From Hyphomicrobiales bacterium (GTDB lineage: Bacteria; Pseudomonadota; Alphaproteobacteria; Rhizobiales; Rhizobiaceae): 64,000 bases of DNA. Positions 17,588-26,774 of the stretch are shown here, piece after piece. The stretch spans positions 30,431-94,430 of the forward strand of contig UCOA01000109.1 in NCBI GenBank assembly GCA_900474095.1, written 5' to 3'. The notes under the pieces were generated by a model. It saw nothing but the letters and a program-made list of their open reading frames with translations, ran no database searches and was not told where the DNA came from. How positions within the stretch are numbered: the first letter of the stretch is position 1; each line of letters starts with the position of its first letter. Made by a program: the position numbers and the translations under genes.

Positions 17588-18768
17588 GGGCAGGGGTCTT
17601 GTGAGTAAGCATCGCTTCGCAAGTCGACTTCGGGCGAAGGCGGCACATGCAACGCGAAATGCAAATGAGGGCCAGTGCGGTTTGCGGTCGTTCCAAGAAC
17701 AGCTCCGGCGACTATTTGAGCGTCATCCCGGAGCCCTATGTCAGGATCAACATGCCAATAGGTCCGCAGTTGATTTCCAGTCCGAACCACAACACCCGTT
17801 TCACCATTTGCACCTTGTCGCTTAATCCAAGCGACAGTGCCAGCAACTGCATTGAGCACTTGCGTACCTACTGGAACTCCAATGTCGATGCCGCCATGAA
17901 AATCGGTGCTAGCGTTCAGATTTCTCCAGCCCCAATCTGACGTCACGTTTGCACGTACAACAGAGGGCAATACCCTGCAGCGGTTCTCCCACGGATACTG
18001 AACGAAATTATCTGGGGTTACGGGGGGCGGATGCATGACATTACCATCGTCGACCCACACAACCTCCCACCGCGGTGCACCAACCTTTGTGTATGCGTCG
18101 TTTCCGCAACAGGAGTCGCTGTCGCTGCAACGGTAAACGTCTGTAAACTGCTGTTCGAGCTTCTTGCTGTTGTCGACCCACCTTGTCGGCCCAGCGTCAG
18201 TGCGTATTAGTTGACAAACCTCACGTCCAAGTACAGCTATTTCGGGAAATGATCGAGTTTGTTCTAAGTTGGTATTTTCCAATCGATGTGCCAGCCCCCT
18301 GAGGCTCTTGATAATTTCAGTCTTATCTTGAGAGGCAATGGTGAGAGCACTCACTAGAGAACTGGTATTGGCCAAATAAGACAATGCCAATTTCTCAGCC
18401 GCCGCTATGACATCATCAGACGGCTTTCCCAATCGCCTGAACTCAAGCGCCTCAACTCGATTTGTGTAGAAGTCAATAAAGTGCGTCGCAAGCGCTTCAA
18501 CTGGATTAAGAAGGATGGTTCTCCTTCTATCGTCCTGCGCGTGCTCGTAGTATGCGTCGTGAAAACTAAAGGAATTATCATCGTCGCCCACCGGGATTGG
18601 CCGCTCTGGTCTACATCTTATTGTAATTTCTTCCCCTTTAACTCTACTAAGCTCGGCTTCTGCAATAGCTAGACTTCGACGGTGCACCGAATTAGCGCCG
18701 AGTGGCGCTAAACTTTTAATTCCGTCAATAATTTGTTGAATAGCACTCTCTGCGTCATTCGAAGCCAT
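17584..18768 (-). CDS. M23 (LytM-type) peptidase without signal peptide
   Basis: 394 aa from the ATG at 18768, which has GGGGGGA seven bases upstream; an ATG at 18822 lacks such a site. Residues about 275-375 are an M23 domain: SDWGWR, HGGID (His 291, Asp 295) and GPHLHFAL (His 368, His 370) give the full zinc and catalytic set. The first 200 residues are mostly helical and not recognised, followed by a Cys-rich stretch (RCSDSDSCC). No signal peptide or membrane segment is visible, which is unusual for a wall hydrolase. It is coupled by ATGA to a lipoprotein gene. It could be a secreted effector or a phage-type lysin. Confidence 0.7.
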   Translation of the reverse strand: MASNDAESAIQQIIDGIKSLAPLGANSVHRRSLAIAEAELSRVKGEEITIRCRPERPIPVGDDDNSFSFHDAYYEHAQDDRRRTILLNPVEALATHFIDFYTNRVEALEFRRLGKPSDDVIAAAEKLALSYLANTSSLVSALTIASQDKTEIIKSLRGLAHRLENTNLEQTRSFPEIAVLGREVCQLIRTDAGPTRWVDNSKKLEQQFTDVYRCSDSDSCCGNDAYTKVGAPRWEVVWVDDGNVMHPPPVTPDNFVQYPWENRCRVLPSVVRANVTSDWGWRNLNASTDFHGGIDIGVPVGTQVLNAVAGTVAWIKRQGANGETGVVVRTGNQLRTYWHVDPDIGLRDDAQIVAGAVLGTTANRTGPHLHFALHVPPSPEVDLRSDAYSQDPCP

Positions 18769-19621
18769 GGTTGGTCCCCCCAAGCCCACGTTGTTGGCGC
18801 TTATGGCGAATACATTTGACACGGCTAAATATCATGATTTTATACGCCCATGAATTCATCTAAAGGTAGTAGATTGACCTCTCCTACTATGATGTATCGG
18901 CGCCAAGGCATCGCTTCCCTGTACAGGGGCGATTTTCAAAGTTGCGACTGGCCTGTGATCGTGATCCCAGTTCGTCGGTGAAGAACAATCGACTGGTGGT
19001 TTTACCAGTTGCGCGAAGCCTTGTTGTGTTGCTGAATTCCTCACGTCAGAGAGGAGATCAGTTCGAGTGAACAGGAAGCTGAGACCTTATCGAAGCCGGA
19101 AGCAACATTCAGGCTATACAACGGGCTATGTGATTGCTGAGTCGGTCGATTTAGACGACAAGGGCGCGCCATCGTATTGATACTATGTGTGACAGATTCC
19201 TAAATCGCGGCAGCATGAAAAAGACATCATCGTATAACTGCGCAAGATCCGACGGATTTCGTTTTGCTAAAGCCGAGCGTAGTGAAATTGCCGGTTAGCC
19301 GACATTTGGGAACATACGAAAAACTGCCTTGGCTAACCTGCACGTTAGCTTATTGAAATCGTTTGGTTCTGATGGGCCCTCCGGGACCACTATCCGCAGC
19401 TCGATACTGAAAGTGTGAGAACGGCAGGGGCGCCACCTCACCAAGCATCGCGAATCGCTAGCCGAAAATCAGAACATCAACCGAACATATGGATGAATGG
19501 TTCGGGACTTTTACGGGACTCTGTGCTCCCGAAACAACATTTCGTCGCCTTTTTGTTCCGTTTTCTTCCGGTAGCAAAGAAAGTGGAAAAGGCGATTTTG
19601 ATAGGGAAATCAAAAGGTTTT
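18769..19621. other. 853-bp gene-poor stretch at the island end
   Basis: No supported gene. Short open frames have no ribosome binding site or known motif. Near the right end two CGGGACT direct repeats (19503-19509 and 19514-19520) stand about 100 bp from the 3' end of tRNA-Pro. The composition is mixed and the stretch may carry remains of integration DNA. A frame running across the tRNA is an artefact. Confidence 0.45.
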
Positions 19622-19698
<77 letters not shown>

Positions 19699-19871
19699 AA
19701 CCGAAAAGAGCCGTATATAATCGGGACTTGAGGCGCAAGCCCTGATTTTCGAAAAGGCGAGAAATCGGTGAGAAAAAGCTTGGACGTTTGTTGCAGCTAT
19801 CCCCAGCCGCCGCGCTATTTTTTCCGATCCTTAAAGTTTTCAGCAACCCGTTGCCCCGATAATGCCGGCTG

Positions 19872-19974
19872 TTACAGCGCCGCGCGTCTTTTCAGACGCG
19901 CAATGGTCGCTGTAACGCTTTGGAATGCGGCATAATTTGATCCTTAAATCGACCCCCGATTTAGGGAATTATGC
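19872..19974. repeat. rhizobial composite intergenic palindrome
   Basis: Two nested hairpins. The first (19872-19915) has outer arms TTACAGCG/CGCTGTAA and inner arms GCGCGTCT/AGACGCGC with a TTTC loop. The second (19930-19974) has outer arms GCATAATT/AATTATGC and inner arms TCCTTAAATCG/CGATTTAGGGA with one G-T wobble. I recognise this combination as a recurring element before genes in Rhizobium. No second copy is seen in this window. It ends about 20 bp before the nuclease-like gene, so it lies in its leader. Confidence 0.65.
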
Positions 19975-19994
19975 AGTAATCGGGGAGCCGGGTG

Positions 19995-20678
19995 ATGGCG
20001 AAGACAGCGGGTAGAAAAGGCCAGAGGCGGCGGACGGGCCGGAAGCCGGCGAAGGGCGGCATGTGGCCCTGGTATCTGGCCGGTGTGCTGTCGGTCGGTG
20101 CCGCGGTTGCTTATGATCACCGGGCAGAGATCGCGCCGATGGCCGCACCTTTCTATACGGCGTCGATCGTCAAGGTGCGACCGGTTGAGAAGCGCGCCGA
20201 AAAGCAGCCGGACAAGGCGAGACCGGCTTTGGCGATGCCAACGCCCGGAGCGCGGCCGGTCGAGCAGGTGGCCCTTGAACCGCCAGCGCGATTAACCGGT
20301 GAGGTAAAATCCCGCGACGGCAAGCCGGGAACCTTCTATTTCTGCACCGAAACGCTCGAAAACTGTGTCGTCGATGGCGGCACATTCTGGTACGGGCGAA
20401 AAAAAATCCAGATCGCGGATATCCAGGCGCCGCGCATAAAACAGGCCAAATGCGACAACGAGCGCAAGCTCGGCTCGCTGGCAAAACGACGGCTGTGGGA
20501 AATTCTCAATGCCGGCAAGGTGCAACTCGCAGCGGCGGGCAGCGGCAAGGCCGGAACGTCCGGCCAGGATGCGCGGGTCACGGTGGGCGAGGGGCGGTCG
20601 ATCGGCGACATGCTGGTTGCCGAGGGCCTGGCGCGGCGTGGTGCGGATGGCAAGCGGGGCTGGTGCGCCGAAGGTTAG
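19995..20678 (+). CDS. membrane-anchored thermonuclease-like protein
   Basis: 227 aa from the ATG at 19995, with GGGGAG seven bases before it; a GTG at 19992 is possible. A basic N-terminus (KGQRRRTGRKPAK) is followed by one membrane helix at about 23-40 and a Pro-rich linker. The last 125 residues are like a staphylococcal nuclease (SNase-like) fold with IQIADIQAPR and a C-terminal GDMLVAEGLAR segment; the full Arg/Glu catalytic set is not evident. The likely place is the periplasmic side of the inner membrane. Enzyme activity is uncertain. Confidence 0.65.
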   Translation: MAKTAGRKGQRRRTGRKPAKGGMWPWYLAGVLSVGAAVAYDHRAEIAPMAAPFYTASIVKVRPVEKRAEKQPDKARPALAMPTPGARPVEQVALEPPARLTGEVKSRDGKPGTFYFCTETLENCVVDGGTFWYGRKKIQIADIQAPRIKQAKCDNERKLGSLAKRRLWEILNAGKVQLAAAGSGKAGTSGQDARVTVGEGRSIGDMLVAEGLARRGADGKRGWCAEG

Positions 20679-20688
20679 CGCAACGCGT

Positions 20689-21855
20689 TCAAGCCCCTGC
20701 GGCAAGCCGCCGGTAGACGGCCTCGGTCTTGTCGATCATCTTCTCCATCGAAAAATCCGACATTCTTTCCTGCGCTGCCGCCCTCATAGCGCGGTACCGG
20801 CCGGAACCGGCGCCTTCGACCATCGCGTTCGCCAGCTTGCTGGTGTCGCCGTCGTTCGCAACGATCAGGCCGGTCCTATCCCTGTCGATCGCCATCGATG
20901 CACCACCGACATCGGTCGAGATGATCGGCTTTCCGGCCGCTGCCGCTTCCAGCATCACATAGGACATCGCCTCGTAGCGGCTTGACATGACGAGGGCGTT
21001 GAACGCGGGGATGGCCTGGGAGCCGGTGAAGGCCGAGGTCAGCCGAATGCGCTTTTGCAGGCCGCTCTCGGCGATGGCCTTGCGCACCTCGTGCTCCCTT
21101 TCGCCCGAGCCGACCATGATCAGCTGTGCGTCCGGCAGGCGCGAGGCGGCGTTGCGGAAAGCCTCGATCAGCCGTTCGGGCGCCTTTTGGTGCGACAGCC
21201 GGCCGACGAAGCCGAAGACGAAGGTTTCGGCCGGAATGCCGAAGCTGGCGCGGACCGTCTTTGCCATGTCGAGCGGTAGCGGCGCGACGCCGTTGACGAT
21301 AACGGACAATCTGCAGTCGGGTATCCCAAGCGATCGCGCATGAGCATATTCGTCATCGGACACGCAGATCAGGTGATCGGTGAAGAGGCCTGCCAGGATC
21401 AGTTCGATGGCGCCGTAGATCATGCGTCCGGCCTTGCCGAGGGCCGGGTCCATGGTGCGGAAGGCATGCGGCGTGTAGACGCGCGGAATGTGGCGGCCGG
21501 GCAGGTGAGGGCGCGACAGCGCACCCGCCTTCGAGCTGTGGCCATGGATGATGTCGAAGGGGCCGCCATGTCCGATGATGCCGCGAAGGGCGCGAAAGGC
21601 GGCAATATCGGACCAGCCCGGCGCGCGTTTCATCGCAATCGTGTGAATGGCCGGCAGCTCGAGGGATTTTAATTCGCGGACAAAGGCATCCTGGGCGCGG
21701 ACCGGCGAGTAGACGGCTTCGACATGATGGCCTCGGTCTTTCAAGCCGCGGCAGAGATCGAGGAAATGGCGCCCCGAGCCGCCACCGCTCGGCTCGAGCA
21801 CCTGAAGAATACGCAGGCTGCCGCCAATTCCGGCGCTGGGAGGGTCGATGCTCAT
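20689..21855 (-). CDS. GT4 family glycosyltransferase (polysaccharide cluster)
   Basis: 388 aa GT-B glycosyltransferase. The N-terminal half has EPSGGGSGRHFLDL and HGHSSKAG; the C-terminal half has FVGRLSHQKAPERLIEAF and the EX7E motif (Glu-Ala-Met...Leu-Glu) of family GT4 near residue 300. It should add a sugar from a nucleotide donor on the cytosolic face. It is the last gene of a minus-strand unit of five genes, 61 bp after the polymerase gene. The sugar specificity cannot be read from sequence. Confidence 0.85.
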   Translation of the reverse strand: MSIDPPSAGIGGSLRILQVLEPSGGGSGRHFLDLCRGLKDRGHHVEAVYSPVRAQDAFVRELKSLELPAIHTIAMKRAPGWSDIAAFRALRGIIGHGGPFDIIHGHSSKAGALSRPHLPGRHIPRVYTPHAFRTMDPALGKAGRMIYGAIELILAGLFTDHLICVSDDEYAHARSLGIPDCRLSVIVNGVAPLPLDMAKTVRASFGIPAETFVFGFVGRLSHQKAPERLIEAFRNAASRLPDAQLIMVGSGEREHEVRKAIAESGLQKRIRLTSAFTGSQAIPAFNALVMSSRYEAMSYVMLEAAAAGKPIISTDVGGASMAIDRDRTGLIVANDGDTSKLANAMVEGAGSGRYRAMRAAAQERMSDFSMEKMIDKTEAVYRRLAAGA

Positions 21856-21916
21856 TCTGACAATCCGTGCCGGCGCCGATGTGGAGCCGATGCGTAGCCT
21901 ATGTACAGTGTTGATG

Positions 21917-23182
21917 TTAACGCCGCGTTGGCGCGCTCGTATGGCGCTGTGTCAGGGCGGCTCTGCGCCGATGGCGATGCTCGAGCGCGCCACAGCCCCA
22001 GATCACGCCGAACAGCAGGTAGACATGCCGCCAGTGGTCGATGTCGATAACATTGCCGATGGCCGCGTGGCCGATCAGCACGAGCCAGGCGATCATCAGA
22101 TAGGGCTGCCACGGCCTGTCGAGCAGCAGCAAGCGAAAGCCGATGGTCACGGTCCAGATGATCAGCGTGACATAGCTGGCAAAGCCAAGCCAGCCGTAGG
22201 AGGTGAGGCACTTCAGCCAGATATTGTGCTCATCCTCGGGAAAGATGGTGCTGAACACCATCGGCCCGATGCCGAGCGGTTTTTCCATCGACATCAGGAA
22301 GCCGATCTTATGACGGTCGAAACGCCCGAGATGGCCGCCGTCATAGTCCTGGACGAGCTGCGTGCGGTTGGAGAAGAGATCGGCGACCTGCGGGATCTGC
22401 AAGGCGACGACAAGGGCTGTGATCATCAAGAGCGCGCCGCCAAGCGCCAGCACCAGGATTTTCAGTCGGAAGGCGCCTGTGCGTTCCTTGAGCAGCATGA
22501 TGAGCACGAGAGCGCAGGCGCAGAAGAGATAGAGCGCCCAGGCTGCGCGCGAGAACGACAGGAACAGGCCGAGCCCCATGACCAGGATGGCGGCGGCCCT
22601 GATCGGTGCGGCGGTGATCCGCTCGGTGAGTAGCCGGTACATCAGATAGATCGACGGAGCGACGAGGAACGGCCCGAAGACGTTGGGATCCTGGAAGGCG
22701 CCCTTGGCGCGGTCGTAGAGTGTAAAATTCTGAGCACCCGGTATCGCGCCGAAATAGCCGAGAATCCCAAGCAGGGAGGTGAGGACGCCGGCAGCAACCC
22801 AGGCATCGAAGATCAGCTTCAGGCGCTCGTGGCGGGCGTCGATGATCGCCGCGAAGAACACCGCCGTGAGGGCGAGGAAGCCTGATACGGCCATATACAT
22901 CGGTGCCGTCGCGAGGTCGCTCATGACGGTCAGCGACAGGATGCCGCCGGTTATGAACAGCAGAAGCAGGGCAAGCAGCGGCGCGACGGCGCGCGAGATT
23001 TTCAGCCCGAAAACGAACCAGAGGCCGATCAGCGCCGCCATGAAGACTTCGTAAGGGGCAGGTTCGGCAATGACGAAGCCCGACAGGAAGACCCCGAAGG
23101 TCACCATCGCCGAGCCGAGAATCGCCACGGCGGCGAGCTGCGGACGAAATCCCGCGGCAGGCGTGGCGCCGAGCGTGCTCAA
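21917..23182 (-). CDS. Wzy/O-antigen ligase-like membrane polymerase
   Basis: 421 aa with about ten to twelve hydrophobic segments. The large periplasmic loop has the region GAFQDPNVFGPFL and a later GIGPMVFS/EDEHNIWLK stretch typical of O-antigen ligase and Wzy polymerases. It would join repeat units in the periplasm. The start is a TTG overlapping the stop of the upstream sugar transferase (TTGA), so the two are coupled. Polymerase rather than ligase is inferred from the neighbours. Confidence 0.8.
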   Translation of the reverse strand: MSTLGATPAAGFRPQLAAVAILGSAMVTFGVFLSGFVIAEPAPYEVFMAALIGLWFVFGLKISRAVAPLLALLLLFITGGILSLTVMSDLATAPMYMAVSGFLALTAVFFAAIIDARHERLKLIFDAWVAAGVLTSLLGILGYFGAIPGAQNFTLYDRAKGAFQDPNVFGPFLVAPSIYLMYRLLTERITAAPIRAAAILVMGLGLFLSFSRAAWALYLFCACALVLIMLLKERTGAFRLKILVLALGGALLMITALVVALQIPQVADLFSNRTQLVQDYDGGHLGRFDRHKIGFLMSMEKPLGIGPMVFSTIFPEDEHNIWLKCLTSYGWLGFASYVTLIIWTVTIGFRLLLLDRPWQPYLMIAWLVLIGHAAIGNVIDIDHWRHVYLLFGVIWGCGALEHRHRRRAALTQRHTSAPTRR

Positions 23183-24741
23183 TAAGCGTTATCCGTGTTG
23201 AGAAGCTTGATCGGCGTCAGCAGGAGGATCTTCAGATCGAACCACAGCGACCAGTTTTCGATGTAGTAGAGGTCGAAGGCGGTGCGGAACTTGATCTTGT
23301 CGTCATTGTCGATCTCGCCGCGCCAGCCGTTGATCTGCGCCCAGCCGGTGACCCCCGGCTTGACGCGGTGGCGGGCGAAGTAGCCCTCAACGACATCCGA
23401 ATAGGTGCGGTCGGCGGTCTGGGCCAGCACCGCGTGCGGTCTTGGGCCAACAAGCGAGAGCTGGCCCTTGAGCACGTTGAAGATCTGCGGCAGTTCGTCG
23501 ATCGAGGATTTGCGCAGGAACCGCCCGACCCGAGTGACGCGCGGATCGCCCTTCGTCACGGCATTGCGGGCCGTTGGATCGCTCATGTTGGTGTACATGG
23601 AGCGGAACTTGTACACCTCGATCGTCTCGTTATTGAAGCCGTGGCGCTTCTGCTTGAAGATGATCGGGCCGGGCGAGCTCACCTTCACGGCAATCGCCGC
23701 GCCGATAAACACCGGCCAGAGGAGGACCAGTGCAACGAGGCTGAAGAACACGTCGAAGATGCGCTTGGCAACCGAATCCCAATCGGCGATCGGCTTGTCG
23801 AAGATGTCGAGCATCGGTACCTGGCCGACATGCGAATAGCTGCGCGGGCGGAAACGGAGATTGTTGGCGTGGGCCGCAAGACGAATGTCGGCGGGCAGGA
23901 TCCAGAGCTTCTTCAACAGTTCAAGGATGCGATTTTCGGCCGATAGCGGCAGCGCGATGATCAGCATGTCGATGCGGGTGAGGCGGGCGAAGTCCACCAG
24001 TTCGGCGACGGTGCCGAGCTTTGGATAGCCGGCGACGATCACCGGCGAACGGCGCTCGTCGCGGTCATCGAAGATGCCGCAGATGCGGATGTCGTTATCG
24101 GATTGTTGCTCGAGCGTGCGGATCAGGTCCTTGGCCGGCTGGCCGCCTCCGACGATCACGGCCCGGCGTTCCATGGTGCCGTTGCGCGCCCAGCGGCGGA
24201 TCGAATAGGCGATGAAGGTGCGCTCGGCGACAAGGAAGAAGGCGCCGAAGAGATACCAGCCGCCGAAAGAGAGGCGCGAGAAGGTGCCGCCGATCTTGAG
24301 CAGGAACAGCGCCAGAGCCATGGAGGCGAAGGCCAGCGTCCAGCAGGCCATCAACCGCGGCAAGGCGCGTGCGGAAGACCGCAGCAGGGGAACCTGATAA
24401 CCGTCGCACAATTGCAGGAAGGCGACGGTCAGGGCCGAACCGCCGGCAATCATGCCGCAATAGCCGAGCCAGTCTTCCAGCCTCGGCGCGACATAGAGCA
24501 TGTGGATCGCATAGCCGATGGCGAACAAAGCCGTGAATTCGAACAGCCGCATCAGGCCGATGATCATGTTCGGAGAATAGGTGTCGGTGCGGAACTGCGC
24601 CGCGACACGGCGGGCGAGTGGATTGAGCTCCGGTTTCGGTTCGTCGCCGCGTTTCTCGCCGGGCGAAATGGTCCGAATTTCGGAAATCTTCTTTCGCAGC
24701 GCTTCCGTATCGAAGGTTTCCGGTTTGTCGATCTGGTTCAT
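23179..24741 (-). CDS. undecaprenyl-phosphate sugar phosphotransferase
   Basis: 520 aa. The N-terminal part has four to five membrane helices (about 65-195), then a CoA-binding-like domain (about 200-320), then a bacterial sugar transferase domain from about 325 with KRIFDVFFSLVALVLL, KQKRHGFNNETIEVYKFRSM, SSIDELPQIFNVLKGQLSLVG in part, and VKPGVTGWAQ. It starts the repeat unit by moving a sugar 1-phosphate, often glucose or galactose, onto undecaprenyl phosphate. It lies 57 bp after a glycosyltransferase gene. In upp loci the initiating enzyme is called UppE; that name is only a possibility here. Confidence 0.87.
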   Translation of the reverse strand: MNQIDKPETFDTEALRKKISEIRTISPGEKRGDEPKPELNPLARRVAAQFRTDTYSPNMIIGLMRLFEFTALFAIGYAIHMLYVAPRLEDWLGYCGMIAGGSALTVAFLQLCDGYQVPLLRSSARALPRLMACWTLAFASMALALFLLKIGGTFSRLSFGGWYLFGAFFLVAERTFIAYSIRRWARNGTMERRAVIVGGGQPAKDLIRTLEQQSDNDIRICGIFDDRDERRSPVIVAGYPKLGTVAELVDFARLTRIDMLIIALPLSAENRILELLKKLWILPADIRLAAHANNLRFRPRSYSHVGQVPMLDIFDKPIADWDSVAKRIFDVFFSLVALVLLWPVFIGAAIAVKVSSPGPIIFKQKRHGFNNETIEVYKFRSMYTNMSDPTARNAVTKGDPRVTRVGRFLRKSSIDELPQIFNVLKGQLSLVGPRPHAVLAQTADRTYSDVVEGYFARHRVKPGVTGWAQINGWRGEIDNDDKIKFRTAFDLYYIENWSLWFDLKILLLTPIKLLNTDNAY

Positions 24742-24798
24742 GATATCCGCTCGGCCGTTTATATCCGTTCGGGATAGCAGAAAGCCCCTAAGAAACGC

Positions 24799-25974
24799 TT
24801 ACGAGCGGTTGTACCCACTGCCCTGCCGGCTGGCCAATTCCGGAACAAGCTGGCGATAGAGCCGCATGATGCTGCCGGCCATGGTTGATGTCGAGAAGGC
24901 CGTCTTGAAGGCTCCCGCATCCGGCATCACCTTGGCCGCCCAGTCCTTTTCGGTCATCGCGATCGTCATGACATCGGCAAGCGACTGTGCGTCGTTCGGG
25001 GCAGCAAGGGCGGAACTATCCGGTCCCAGGACCTCGGGAATGCCGCCGACCCGGGCGGCGATCACCGGTTTGCGGGCGGCCAGCGCCTCAAGCACGATAT
25101 AGGGCATGGATTCGGCGCGTGAGGGAACGACGACGTTCCGTGTCAGGGCAAATGCGTCCCGCGCCTTCATCGCCGGCAGCATTTCGATGCGGCGGCCAAG
25201 ACCGCGCTCCAGCATCATCTGCTCGTAGTCTGCCTTTTGCGGCCCGTCGCCGATCATCATGGCCGACAGCGGCTTGCCGATGATCCGCTCCGCCCGCGCA
25301 AAAGCATCGACGAAGAGGTCGGGTCCTTTCAGATCGCGCAGCATGCCGATATAGAGAAAATCGACGGCGTCCGGCCGCGCATGGATCGTCTCGAAATCGC
25401 GGTCGTCGATACCGTTGTAGATGAGTTCGCTGCGGGTGCGCGGTTTACCGACCTTCTTTTCGTAGGTCGTGCGCTCGAAATCGCACACGAAGACGATTGC
25501 GTCGGTGAGATATTCCTGGAGGCGCTCGAGAACGAACACCGCCTTGCCGGAAAACGTCCGGCTGTCGTAGTGCAGGCTGCCACCATGCGGCGAATAGAGG
25601 CGGGCAACGCAATACCTGTTCACCCGCAAGGCTGAGCCGATGATCCGGGAAAGGACGCCGCCCTTGGCGCCATGACCGTGCAGGATATCCGGCTGCAAAC
25701 TTCTGATTTCCTTATAGCTGTTCCAGAGGGCCGCCAGATCGGCCGGGCCGACCGACCGGCGGATCGGCAGGCGTACGAGGCCGAGCGCGAGAAACGGCCT
25801 TATCTCGTCGAAAAGAGCGTCTTCGTAGCTTCCTCCCGTGGTGCTGTCGCAGATGATGCCGACTTCATGACCTTGCCTGGCATGTGCTTCGGCCAGATCG
25901 CGGACATGCCGGAAAATGCCGCCGATGGGCGACCTGAAGCAATGAATGATGCGCAGCGGGCGGGGATCCGGCAT
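24799..25974 (-). CDS. GT4 family glycosyltransferase (polysaccharide cluster)
   Basis: 391 aa. HCFRSPIGGIFRHVRDLAEAH at the N-terminus, HGHGAKGG, and the EX7E motif (Glu-Ser-Met...Leu-Glu) near residue 294 mark a GT-B enzyme of family GT4. It starts 5 bp after the stop of the export lipoprotein gene, so the two are surely in one operon. It adds one residue of the repeat unit. With the other GT4 gene this makes only two elongating transferases, which suggests a simple repeat unit or more enzymes elsewhere. Confidence 0.85.
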   Translation of the reverse strand: MPDPRPLRIIHCFRSPIGGIFRHVRDLAEAHARQGHEVGIICDSTTGGSYEDALFDEIRPFLALGLVRLPIRRSVGPADLAALWNSYKEIRSLQPDILHGHGAKGGVLSRIIGSALRVNRYCVARLYSPHGGSLHYDSRTFSGKAVFVLERLQEYLTDAIVFVCDFERTTYEKKVGKPRTRSELIYNGIDDRDFETIHARPDAVDFLYIGMLRDLKGPDLFVDAFARAERIIGKPLSAMMIGDGPQKADYEQMMLERGLGRRIEMLPAMKARDAFALTRNVVVPSRAESMPYIVLEALAARKPVIAARVGGIPEVLGPDSSALAAPNDAQSLADVMTIAMTEKDWAAKVMPDAGAFKTAFSTSTMAGSIMRLYRQLVPELASRQGSGYNRS

Positions 25975-25979
25975 GGGTG

Positions 25980-26555
25980 TCAGAACAGCCGCTCACGCAC
26001 ATAAATGGTGTCGCCGGCCATGATCGGATCGGAAATCGAAACCCGGCCGGTGAGGATACGTCCGTTGATCTTGCGGGTGACGTCGACATTCGCCTGGTTG
26101 GCGCGTGGCGAATAGCCGCCCGCAACGGCAATGGCGTTCTGCACCGTCATGCCCGGAACGTAGGAATATTGCCCGGCCTGGCCGACTTCGCCCATGATGA
26201 AGACCGAGCGGTAGCGGTCGACCTCGATCGTCACATCCGGATCGCGCAGAAAGCCCTCGCGAAGCTTGCCGGCAATCATCTTCTCCATCTCGGGCAGCGT
26301 GTGGCCGCGTGACGGCACGGCGCCGATCAAGGGGAAGGCGACATAGCCCGCCTGATCGACCGTATAGGTGCCCGTCAGGCCCGCCTGTTCGAAGACGCTG
26401 ATGCGCAGCCTGTCACCGCTATCGACGCGATACGGCTGGATCGTTGCCTCATGAAATGCTTTTGGGGCAGGCTGGTAGCTGCTGCAACCCGACACGACGA
26501 GGCACAGAGAGAGTGCGGCCACGGCAAGGCCTGTTTTCAATCGTGCGGACGTCAT
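25980..26555 (-). CDS. polysaccharide export lipoprotein (Wza/OPX type)
   Basis: 191 aa from the ATG at 26555. The signal sequence ends in lipobox VVSGC with the lipidated Cys at residue 24. A Poly_export domain follows (YRVDSGDRLRISVFEQ, VDQAGYVAFPLIG) and then a SLBB-like domain (FIMGEVGQAGQYSYVPGMTVQNAI). It is shorter than E. coli Wza, as is common for rhizobial exporters. It forms the outer membrane or periplasmic export channel. First gene of the five-gene minus-strand unit, divergent from the chain-length gene. Confidence 0.87.
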   Translation of the reverse strand: MTSARLKTGLAVAALSLCLVVSGCSSYQPAPKAFHEATIQPYRVDSGDRLRISVFEQAGLTGTYTVDQAGYVAFPLIGAVPSRGHTLPEMEKMIAGKLREGFLRDPDVTIEVDRYRSVFIMGEVGQAGQYSYVPGMTVQNAIAVAGGYSPRANQANVDVTRKINGRILTGRVSISDPIMAGDTIYVRERLF

Positions 26556-26708
26556 TGGGCTCTCGCGCTCCAGGAACCAAGTCATGGCCCGATGTTATCA
26601 ATCCGTTAGGGTTAATAGCCGGTAAAGGCGCGCTACATTTTTCGCCGCCGCCCGTGCGTTCATCCTGCATTCGGTGGTTGTTTTCCAGGCTGCGCGTCCG
26701 TGCTTCAT

Positions 26709-26722
26709 TAACGCTTGCGTTA
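26709..26722. promoter_or_regulatory. palindrome in the divergent polysaccharide promoter
   Basis: TAACGC-TT-GCGTTA, a perfect 6+2+6 palindrome between the export lipoprotein gene and the chain-length gene. It could be an operator for both units. The binding protein is unknown. Confidence 0.4.
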
Positions 26723-26774
26723 CCATGTTTGTTTACGGTGTCGCCGAGTTATGTGCAGGTTCGGGGTAAAGCGC

